From NCBI GenBank assembly GCA_965603075.1, contig CBFDBO010000047.1, forward strand, positions 1 to 19,154: a DNA stretch of 19,154 bases. Reading direction: 5' to 3'. This DNA comes from JABJOR01 sp965603075 (GTDB lineage Bacteria; Pseudomonadota; Alphaproteobacteria; Rhodospirillales; Casp-alpha2). Under the pieces are notes generated by a model. That model did not search any database, had not been told where the DNA came from, and saw only the letters and a program-made list of their open reading frames with translations. Below are positions 1 through 6,431 of the stretch, in pieces. Made by a program: the position numbers and the translations under genes. How positions within the stretch are numbered: the stretch's first letter is position 1; the number at the start of each line of letters is the position of its first letter.

Positions 1-29
1 CAACACTCCCTTTCTAAATAAGGTTAGTG

Positions 30-90
30 TGTTGCGTTGACCAGTTGAACCCGCAGCCACAAGCGGACATTAAGATGTTCATTTCAGCAA
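30..90. repeat. Remnant of a dispersed intergenic repeat (left copy)
   Basis: The stretch containing AAGCGGACATT, read in one frame as '...QADI', resembles a family of short intergenic repeats that I recall as common in alphaproteobacterial genomes, where they give spurious ORFs ending in 'PKADI'. The complementary strand contains ATGTCCGCTTGTGG, which resembles ATGCCCGCTTTGGG in the right-hand copy at 2570-2605. Both copies are degenerate. The match to the family is from memory and no alignment was run. Confidence 0.3.
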
Positions 91-246
91 TTCCATATTG
101 GCACATAGCGATACCTTCGATTGGTTCCATTTATTTATATACTTTCCCAAACTGCCCATTTATTACAACTTACATGGACGGCAAGGTTTTGGTTAAAAAT
201 GGAAGCAAGGCTCTCACATATAAGATATTATGTGTCATGGATTTAT

Positions 247-264
247 CAGGGATAATGTTCCCTG
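247..264. promoter_or_regulatory. Inverted repeat, candidate operator of the amine dehydrogenase gene
   Basis: CAGGGA at 247-252 and TCCCTG at 259-264 form a perfect 6-bp inverted repeat with a 6-nt spacer. It ends 31 nt before the preferred ATG at 296. It is followed by a weaker outer pair, TTATC (243-247) and GATAA (272-276). The position suits an operator or a 5' leader hairpin. No regulator can be assigned from the window. Confidence 0.3.
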
Positions 265-285
265 TTTTATGCGATAACCTTTAAT

Positions 286-291
286 GGAGAG
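286..291 (+). promoter_or_regulatory. Shine-Dalgarno sequence that decides the start of the amine dehydrogenase
   Basis: GGAGAG lies immediately before ATG 296 (GGAG ends 6 nt upstream). The in-frame ATG at 284 overlaps this element and would translate it as Met-Glu-Arg-His. The protein from 296 begins MARDSRYDILFEP, which aligns with the ARDPKHDILFEP start of mature trimethylamine dehydrogenase, so 296 is preferred. Confidence 0.65.
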
Positions 292-295
292 ACAT

Positions 296-2374
296 ATGGC
301 CCGCGATTCTCGATACGACATACTTTTTGAGCCGGTTAAGATTGGTCCGGTGACGGCCAAAAACAGGTTCTATCAAGCGCCCCATTGCAACGCTATGGGG
401 CGTAAGTTTCCTTCCAGCATGGCGGCCATGCGTGGCGTCAAAGCCGAGGGTGGTTGGGCGGTTGTCTCCACCGAACAGATGGATATTCATCCTTCGAGCG
501 ATATTACACCCTGCGGCGATGGACGGCTTTGGTCAGATCAGGACATCCCATATCTTGCTCGCATGTGTGATGCGGTTCATGAACACGATGCTCTGGCATC
601 CATTGAACTTGCTCACAACGGTAAATTTGCGGCCAATCTCTATAGCCGTGAAGTCCCCTTGTTTCCAAGTCATATGCCGACCCTTGATCATAATGCTCCG
701 GTTCAGGCCCGAGCCATGGACAAAGCTGATATTCGGGCCTATCGGCGCTGGCACCTAGACGCTGTCAAACGCGCAAAACAAGCCGGTTTTGATATCATCT
801 GCTGCTATGCCGGACATAATCTATCCCTTGCTGGCATGTTCATGCTGAACCGCTATAACTTCCGAACTGACGAATATGGTGGCAGCCTGGAAAATCGAGT
901 CCGGCTGTTTCGCGAAATCATCGAAGAAACCAAAGATGCCGTTGGTGACACCATGGGGGTTGTCGTGCGCTTCGCGGTGGATGAACTGCGCGGGGCAGAG
1001 GGAATAGAATGCGACAAGGAAGGCCGCGATATTGTTGAGATGTTGGCCGAACTTCCCGATTTATGGGATGTCAACGTTGCCGAATGGCACAACGATAGCA
1101 TGACCAGCCGATTTGCAGAAGAAGGCCACCAGGAACCGTTTATCGATTTTGTTAAAACTGTCACCACCAAACCCGTTGTTGGTGTTGGTCGCTATACATC
1201 ACCTGATCGCATGGTTTCCTTAATCAACAAGGGTGTCCTTGACATGATCGGTGCGGCGCGCCCCTCCATCGCCGACCCCTTCCTGCCCAAGAAAATTGAA
1301 GAAGGCCGCATTGAGCATATTCGCGAATGCATCGGATGTAATATATGTGTGTCCTGGAGCATGATGCACGCCCCCATACGCTGCACTCAAAACCCCACTA
1401 TGGGCGAAGAATGGCGTAAAGGCTGGCACCCGGAACGCATTGCACCCAAGTCGGATGGCGGCTCTGTGCTAGTAGTCGGCGCTGGGCCTTCTGGATTGGA
1501 GGCTGCCCTTGCCACGGGACGCCGAGGCTATGATGTTATACTGGCAGAGGCTACAGAGAATCTGGGCGGTCGTGTCACCCGCGAGAGCAAACTACCCGGT
1601 CTGAATGTATGGGCACGGGTGCGGGATTATCGCACCTACCAGATTTCCCAGATGGTTAATGTGGAAGTCTATAAATCCAGCACATTAAGTTCCGCGCAGG
1701 TTCTTGAGTTTGGCGCCACGCATGTGGCCATTGCCACAGGCGCAAAATGGCGACGGGACGGGTATGGCCGAGCCCACCAGTTTCCCATCCCCGGCACAGA
1801 TGGCAACAACGTGTTGACGCCTGATGATATTATGGCAGGCATAAAACCGAGTGGGCCGGTACTGATCTACGATGACGATCATTACTATATGGGCTCGGTA
1901 ATTGCCGAGCAGCTTGTCGCGGATGGTTGTCAGGTGATTTACGTAACACCGAGTTCTGTAGTTGCGTCCTGGACGGCGTATACCATGGAACAAGATTTCA
2001 TTCAGAATCGCTTACTCAAACTCGGTGTTAAAATCATGACTGGTCAGAAGTTACAAGGCATAACGCAAGATAGTGTGGCTCTTACTCCTGTTTACGCAGA
2101 AGCCCCCCGCACCGTCGAAGCGTCATCCGTTGTGATGGTGACTTCCCGTATCCCCGATGATGCTCTTTATCAAGAGTTGTCATCCAATCCCGATCGTCTC
2201 CGCGAAGCGGGTATACAAACCCTCAAGCGGATCGGTGACTGTCATGGCCCGGCAACGATTGCTGCAGCTGTTTACGAGGGACACCGTTTTGCTCGTGAAT
2301 TAGGCGAAGATGAGACAGATATTCCGTTCCATCGGGAAATTACCGAATTGTCAGAGACATTTGATTTACCGTGA
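296..2374 (+). CDS. Trimethylamine/dimethylamine dehydrogenase-family iron-sulfur flavoprotein (N-demethylase)
   Basis: This 692-aa protein belongs to the TMADH family, which includes DMA dehydrogenase, histamine dehydrogenase and DgcA/StcD-type dimethylglycine or N-methylproline demethylases. These enzymes oxidatively demethylate amines and pass electrons to ETF. An N-terminal TIM barrel binds FMN: Cys31 in 'FYQAPHC' matches the Cys that carries 6-S-cysteinyl-FMN in TMADH. The active-site set is present as Tyr171, His174, Trp264 and Asp267. A CxxCxxC-x11-C cluster motif (Cys345, 348, 351, 363) ligates 4Fe-4S. A dinucleotide fold follows, with VGAGPSG at about 394-400. The TMADH substrate tyrosine (Y60) is Gln61 here, as I recall for dimethylamine dehydrogenase, so trimethylamine is not the obvious substrate. 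Start chosen at 296 (GGAGAG), not 284. It stands alone; no ETF or transporter adjoins. Family is sure, substrate is open. Confidence 0.88.
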   Translation: MARDSRYDILFEPVKIGPVTAKNRFYQAPHCNAMGRKFPSSMAAMRGVKAEGGWAVVSTEQMDIHPSSDITPCGDGRLWSDQDIPYLARMCDAVHEHDALASIELAHNGKFAANLYSREVPLFPSHMPTLDHNAPVQARAMDKADIRAYRRWHLDAVKRAKQAGFDIICCYAGHNLSLAGMFMLNRYNFRTDEYGGSLENRVRLFREIIEETKDAVGDTMGVVVRFAVDELRGAEGIECDKEGRDIVEMLAELPDLWDVNVAEWHNDSMTSRFAEEGHQEPFIDFVKTVTTKPVVGVGRYTSPDRMVSLINKGVLDMIGAARPSIADPFLPKKIEEGRIEHIRECIGCNICVSWSMMHAPIRCTQNPTMGEEWRKGWHPERIAPKSDGGSVLVVGAGPSGLEAALATGRRGYDVILAEATENLGGRVTRESKLPGLNVWARVRDYRTYQISQMVNVEVYKSSTLSSAQVLEFGATHVAIATGAKWRRDGYGRAHQFPIPGTDGNNVLTPDDIMAGIKPSGPVLIYDDDHYYMGSVIAEQLVADGCQVIYVTPSSVVASWTAYTMEQDFIQNRLLKLGVKIMTGQKLQGITQDSVALTPVYAEAPRTVEASSVVMVTSRIPDDALYQELSSNPDRLREAGIQTLKRIGDCHGPATIAAAVYEGHRFARELGEDETDIPFHREITELSETFDLP

Positions 2375-2416
2375 TGGCAGTGCAATCTGACGGAACTTTG
2401 TCTCTGAAGTTTTTTC
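2351..2416 (+). terminator. Candidate terminator overlapping the 3' end of the amine dehydrogenase gene
   Basis: TCAGAGACA at 2351-2359, inside the last codons, is exactly complementary to TGTCTCTGA at 2399-2407. A T-rich tract (AGTTTTTTCT) follows directly. The loop is long (39 nt) but holds a short inner pair, CCGT/ACGG. The arrangement fits a terminator, but the long loop makes it uncertain. Confidence 0.35.
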
Positions 2417-2448
2417 TGTGCAAACCATTTGATTGAGGAAATAACAAA

Positions 2449-2547
2449 ATGGAAAATCGTTTTAAATCACCGCATGTTGAAGACCGACGACCAGCTTGGA
2501 AGCGAGGAGACGGAACAGCTTCTAATGACCATACCCAAGCTACTTAG
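2449..2547 (+). CDS. Small orphan ORF with a strong ribosome binding site, possible gene remnant
   Basis: This is a 32-codon frame (ATG 2449, TAG 2545-2547) starting MENRFKSPHVEDRRP. It is preceded by GAGGAA at 2435-2440 with 8 nt to the ATG, which is better than most starts in this window. The peptide is highly charged, has no membrane segment or signal peptide, and I do not recognise it. It may be a genuine microprotein. It may instead be the 5' stub of a gene that once followed the amine dehydrogenase and was lost, since the sequence after it looks repeat-derived. I cannot choose between these. Confidence 0.3.
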   Translation: MENRFKSPHVEDRRPAWKRGDGTASNDHTQAT

Positions 2548-2677
2548 GGGATAGGCGTTGAATAGGCCCTGATGCCCGCTTTGGGTCAGAAGCAGTCTAC
2601 TTTGGTTTGTATTGAACGATGGCCGCTTAGCTCCTGTTACCGGAAGTTAAATTTCTCAGCTTATGTGTCAAATCACC
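2548..2677. repeat. Non-coding gap with a dispersed-repeat remnant (right copy)
   Basis: Around 2570-2605 the sequence ATGCCCGCTTTGGG... followed by AAGCAGTC forms an imperfect inverted repeat. Read on the minus strand it gives 'LLLTQSGH', a peptide I recall from spurious ORFs in widespread intergenic repeats. It resembles the complement of the left copy at 30-90, so the amine dehydrogenase gene is bracketed by two such remnants. Nothing else in this gap looks coding. Confidence 0.3.
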
Positions 2678-4723
2678 CTAACGAAGAGAGGCCGCGATGT
2701 TTCCGCCGTCGACGGTAATCGTTGCCGCCGTTGTGCTTTTGGCGAGGGCCAAATCAATAAAAGCTTGGGCTACATCTTCGGCGGTGACTTCAATGCCGAG
2801 CAAATTACCACCCATATAATCGGCCTCATTCAGGCCCCGTGATTTAGCCCGTGCGGCGATCATTTTGTCATCAAGCAAACCAGAACGGATACGGTCCGCA
2901 TTGACCGCATTGGCGCGGATGCCATCGCCACCATGGTCGAGCGCGTATTGTTTCATCAAGAACAGGGTTGCGGCTTTGGGTAATCCGTAGGGACCAAAAT
3001 TAGCGCCGGGATTAACCGCTTGTTTGGACGTGTTAAACAGTAAACAGCCGCCTGTGCCCCCACACGTAAATTGGGTTTTCATAATTTGGGTTGCGGCTTG
3101 GGCAACCATTTGGTGGGACCAGAAGTTCAGCTCGAAACTATCGCGCAGGGTTGCTTCATTAACCTCCCCAATTCTACCCTGCCATGCGGCCCCCGCATTG
3201 GAGATGACGATATCGATACCGCCGAATGTTTCACAGATGGTAGAGTACATTTTTGTGATCGAAGATTTATCGGTAACGTCACATTCAATAGCAAGCCCCC
3301 CAATTTCCCCTGCAACTAATGCCGCCGCGCTGCGGCTTCGATCGGCGACGCAAACTTCTGCGCCCTGACGGGCAAACGCCCGGGCCGTTGCCGCCCCGAT
3401 GCCCGATCCGCCGCCCGTTACCAAAACGATTTGACGGGCAAGGGCTTTCTCACTGGCCTTGGATAACTTGGCTTGTTCCAGCGACCAGTATTCAAGATCA
3501 AACGTATCGCGCTCATTTATGCATTGGTATGTGCTCATGGATTCAGCATGGCTGATGACACTGATATTGGTCTCGGCTAGATCGGCGGCAATGCGTGCGG
3601 CTTTGGCGCTGGCTCCCATTCCGAATAGTCCAAGGCCCGGCACAAGGATCACCCGTGGCATGGGATCTAACTCTACCTTCTTGATTTTTTGGCGCGCATT
3701 ATTGCGTTTGAAATAGGCATGGTACTCAGTGACGTATTTTTCAACCGCCACCTCAACACCCGTTTTGAAACTCCCTAGAATCCCAGCCCGTGGTACGGGC
3801 GTGATAAGGGGGCGATGTTTGGTACGGATGACATGATCGGGGGTGACGGTGCCACGTTGGGAATACTGTGCGAGGTCCTTGCCGTTCACATAACTGAGAA
3901 TAGTTTTCGATGAGCGGAACTCAAAAATCATGGGTTTGTTATTATGGGATGTTGCCCCTCTTAGAATAGGGGCGACATCGGCGACGCTGGCAATCTTTTT
4001 TGGCAACGATTTTTGTTTGATGGGCTTTTTGGTATTAGCCTTGATATATTTCTCCGCACGTGTGACCAATTTGATCATTCGGGAATAGGCTTGTTTGGCG
4101 GTGTCGCCGAAGCTGAAAATACCATGATTAAGCAAAATCAACCCTTCGACTTTTGGATTTTGCTCATAAACTTCCTTTGCCATTTTCGATAAATCAAAAC
4201 CGGGCATAATATAGGGGACATACCCTACTTTATCGCCATAAATTTTGCGACAAATGGCTTCGCCGCTGGGTTGATCAACAAGGGCCAGTACCGCGTTGGC
4301 GTGGGTGTGATCGATAAATTTGTGAGGCAAAAATGCGTGTAATAAAGTCTCCACCGATGGATTGGGGGACGATGCGTCTAATAAATTAACCCGCTGGGCA
4401 TTGACCATATCTTCATCAGATAGTTTTTTGAATTTTACCATTTCCTGTAATTCAGCAAGTCGAACGGCGGGTAAGCCAGCGGGCTCGATATCACCCATAT
4501 CCCAGCCGCTGCCTTTGACACAAAGCACGGGTGTCGGTTTGCCTAAGAAATCCTTCGCCACGGTTTTGACCGAGGTGTTTCCTCCCCCATGTAAAACCAA
4601 TTCTGGCACCTGTCCCAATAGCCGGGTGGTATAGGTCCGAAGGGCTAAGTCCTCATTGATGCCTTGTTTGGCATAATGTTTGATGGCGGCATTTGCCTCA
4701 TTATCGGACCAATTGTTTTTCAT
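2678..4723 (-). CDS. Bifunctional class II aldolase / short-chain dehydrogenase (RhaD-RhaE type fusion)
   Basis: This 681-aa protein has the layout of the bifunctional rhamnulose-1-phosphate aldolase/lactaldehyde dehydrogenase family. The N-terminal class II aldolase shows zinc ligands His139 and His141 ('DHTHAN') and His200 ('LLNHG'), with the acidic catalytic candidate Glu125 in 'SVETLLHAFLP'. The C-terminal SDR domain starts near 430: NAD loop TGGGSGIG (436-443), acidic residue in 'VADRS' favouring NAD, 'NAG' at 509-511, and a Ser566-Tyr579-Lys583 triad. Such enzymes cleave a ketose 1-phosphate to DHAP plus an aldehyde and oxidise the aldehyde. No sugar isomerase, kinase or transporter is nearby, so the substrate is not shown by context. 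Its SD, AGGAA, is read on the minus strand just upstream of the ATG. The family call is firm; 'rhamnose' is only the usual family label. Confidence 0.85.
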   Translation of the reverse strand: MKNNWSDNEANAAIKHYAKQGINEDLALRTYTTRLLGQVPELVLHGGGNTSVKTVAKDFLGKPTPVLCVKGSGWDMGDIEPAGLPAVRLAELQEMVKFKKLSDEDMVNAQRVNLLDASSPNPSVETLLHAFLPHKFIDHTHANAVLALVDQPSGEAICRKIYGDKVGYVPYIMPGFDLSKMAKEVYEQNPKVEGLILLNHGIFSFGDTAKQAYSRMIKLVTRAEKYIKANTKKPIKQKSLPKKIASVADVAPILRGATSHNNKPMIFEFRSSKTILSYVNGKDLAQYSQRGTVTPDHVIRTKHRPLITPVPRAGILGSFKTGVEVAVEKYVTEYHAYFKRNNARQKIKKVELDPMPRVILVPGLGLFGMGASAKAARIAADLAETNISVISHAESMSTYQCINERDTFDLEYWSLEQAKLSKASEKALARQIVLVTGGGSGIGAATARAFARQGAEVCVADRSRSAAALVAGEIGGLAIECDVTDKSSITKMYSTICETFGGIDIVISNAGAAWQGRIGEVNEATLRDSFELNFWSHQMVAQAATQIMKTQFTCGGTGGCLLFNTSKQAVNPGANFGPYGLPKAATLFLMKQYALDHGGDGIRANAVNADRIRSGLLDDKMIAARAKSRGLNEADYMGGNLLGIEVTAEDVAQAFIDLALAKSTTAATITVDGGNIAASLR

Positions 4724-4806
4724 GATTGCTTTTCCTGATTGTTCTCTGATATTTCACTGTGCAGTTGAGATGATTGTTTATGCCCTACACAGTCAATTAT
4801 AGAAAT

Positions 4807-4841
4807 AAAAAAAACGCCCCAACGTTAATGTCAGGGCGTTT
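4807..4841 (-). terminator. Rho-independent terminator of the aminotransferase-mmsA operon
   Basis: On the minus strand, AAACGCCC (4841-4834) pairs with GGGCGTTT (4819-4812) over a 14-nt loop, and the right arm runs into a T tract. This is a canonical intrinsic terminator about 60 nt past the mmsA stop codon. It separates that operon from the downstream aldolase gene, which must therefore have its own promoter in 4724-4806. Confidence 0.85.
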
Positions 4842-4853
4842 AATTTCTTGAAT

Positions 4854-4869
4854 TGTTTCACGTGAAACA
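4854..4869. other. parS: parS centromere-like site (ParB binding)
   Basis: The 16-bp TGTTTCACGTGAAACA is a perfect palindrome and matches the consensus of chromosomal parS sites bound by ParB. The symmetry extends three more bases on each side (4851-4872). It lies in the 178-bp gap between the aldolase and mmsA, just past the mmsA stop and beside the operon terminator. ParB-parS complexes organise the origin region and load SMC, and most sites lie near the origin in studied bacteria. No parA or parB is in the window. A chance exact match of this length and kind is unlikely. Confidence 0.85.
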
Positions 4870-4901
4870 ATTTTACATATTTTTAGTGTTAAACACTCGT
4901 G

Positions 4902-6407
4902 TTACACATCAGCGCCTGAGGTGAAGTTAAACGCCGCACCATCTTTAATGCCAGAAGGCCAACGAGAGGTTACGGTTTTTAGTTTTGTATAAAACCGAAC
5001 ACCTTCCATGCCATGGACAGAATGATCACCAAATAGGCTATCTTTCCAACCACCGAAGCTATGATACGCAACGGGTACAGGGATGGGAACATTGACGCCG
5101 ACCATACCCACGGTGATGTCTTTGCAGAAATCACGGGCGGTATCACCATCGCGGGTGAAAATAGCGGTGCCATTACCAAAGGCGTTTTCGTTGATCATGT
5201 CTTTAGCACTGGCATAATCGGGGCTGCGAACAACGCTGAGAACCGGACCGAAGATTTCTTTTTTGTAGATATCCATTTCAGGGGTCACGTTATCAAACAG
5301 ACAACCGCCGACGAAGAAACCATTCTCATAGCCTTGAAGATTAACACTGCGACCATCAACGACTAGATTTGCACCGGCTTCGATGCCGCTGTCGATGAGA
5401 CCGAGGATATTTTCTTGTGAGGCTTTGGAAACAACCGGACCCATTTCTGAGGTGGGATCATTATAAGGGCCCACTTTCAGAGCGCGAACCCGTGGGGCCA
5501 AGGCCTCGATAAAGCGATCGCCGGTTTCTTTGCCCACAGGAATGGCAACGGAGATCGCCATGCAACGCTCGCCAGCCGAACCAAATGCCGCACCCATAGC
5601 GGCATCGACAACTTGATCCATGTCCGCATCAGGCATGATAACCATATGGTTTTTAGCGCCACATAGAGCCTGTACCCGTTTGCCGTTTGCACAACCCGTG
5701 GCATAGATATAACGGCCAATGGGAGTTGAACCCACAAAGCTAACAGCGGCAACATCGGGATCAGCCAAAAGCGCATCAACGGATTCTTTGTCACCGTTGA
5801 TCACGTTAAGAACACCCTTTGGTGCCCCCGCCTCATACATCAATTCAGCCAGACGGTTGCCACAAGATGGGTCCCGTTCGGATGGTTTCAAAATGAAGGT
5901 ATTACCGGTGGCCAATGCCATGGGGAACATCCACATGGGGACCATGGCGGGGAAGTTAAACGGGGTAATGCCCGCGCACACACCAACGGGTTGGCGAACG
6001 GAATGCACGTCGACACCGCCGGCAACATTTTCGGAGAACTCACCTTTTAACAAATGTGGTACACCACAGGCAAATTCGACAACTTCTAGACCACGGGTGA
6101 TTGACCCTTTGGCATCGTCCAAAGTTTTACCATGTTCGCGTGATAGTAAAACGGCCAGTTCGTCCATGTTCTGCAATAATAGGTCACGGAATTTGAACAG
6201 CACTTGCGCGCGTTTAGCAGGCGGGGTGTTCGCCCAGCCAGGAAGGGCTGCTTTCGCACTTTCCACTGCGGCACGAACATCGGCAACATTGGCGAGGGCT
6301 ACTTGGCCTTCGACTTCGCCCGTTGCGGGGTTGTAAACATCACCAAATTTACCGCTAGTGCCTTTATAGGCTTTGCCATCAATATAGTGAGAGATTTCAC
6401 GAGTCAT
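4902..6407 (-). CDS. mmsA: CoA-acylating (methyl)malonate-semialdehyde dehydrogenase
   Basis: This 501-aa aldehyde dehydrogenase converts methylmalonate or malonate semialdehyde, with CoA and NAD+, to propionyl-CoA or acetyl-CoA plus CO2. Family marks: oxyanion Asn151 in 'TPFNFPAM', nucleotide loop 'SFVGSTPIG' (about 223-231), 'GAKNHMVIMPDAD' (about 250-262, in place of the general-base Glu region of hydrolytic ALDHs), and catalytic Cys282 in 'GSAGERCM'. Length is normal. It is the second gene of a two-gene operon, 24 nt after the aminotransferase, whose product from beta-alanine is malonate semialdehyde. Context therefore favours a malonate-semialdehyde role over valine catabolism. An intrinsic terminator follows at 4841-4807. 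Confidence 0.92.
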   Translation of the reverse strand: MTREISHYIDGKAYKGTSGKFGDVYNPATGEVEGQVALANVADVRAAVESAKAALPGWANTPPAKRAQVLFKFRDLLLQNMDELAVLLSREHGKTLDDAKGSITRGLEVVEFACGVPHLLKGEFSENVAGGVDVHSVRQPVGVCAGITPFNFPAMVPMWMFPMALATGNTFILKPSERDPSCGNRLAELMYEAGAPKGVLNVINGDKESVDALLADPDVAAVSFVGSTPIGRYIYATGCANGKRVQALCGAKNHMVIMPDADMDQVVDAAMGAAFGSAGERCMAISVAIPVGKETGDRFIEALAPRVRALKVGPYNDPTSEMGPVVSKASQENILGLIDSGIEAGANLVVDGRSVNLQGYENGFFVGGCLFDNVTPEMDIYKKEIFGPVLSVVRSPDYASAKDMINENAFGNGTAIFTRDGDTARDFCKDITVGMVGVNVPIPVPVAYHSFGGWKDSLFGDHSVHGMEGVRFYTKLKTVTSRWPSGIKDGAAFNFTSGADV

Positions 6408-6431
6408 AGGATTTGTCTTTCAGTTAATAAA

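Larger units (their letters stand above)
1..283. other. Upstream region of the amine dehydrogenase gene, no supported gene
   Basis: An 85-codon open frame at 27-284 is the only reading frame of any length here. It has no good ribosome binding site, and its first part is derived from a repeat-like sequence, so I do not call it a gene. What can be seen is a remnant of a dispersed intergenic repeat near 30-90 and an inverted repeat at 247-264, each listed separately. The rest is AT-rich, as expected for a promoter and leader. I could not fix a convincing -35/-10 pair. Confidence 0.5.

Noticed and set aside
27..284. 85-codon ORF upstream of the amine dehydrogenase
   Set aside because: No convincing SD, composition unlike the neighbouring genes, first part derived from a dispersed repeat, and it covers the likely promoter and operator.
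284..295. ATG 284 as start of the amine dehydrogenase
   Set aside because: It overlaps the GGAGAG element that serves ATG 296, and the extra four residues are absent from the family N-terminus as I recall it.
5719..6336. 205-codon plus-strand ORF inside mmsA
   Set aside because: Antisense to a complete, motif-bearing mmsA; peptide is unrecognised and its length is explained by codon bias of the sense strand.
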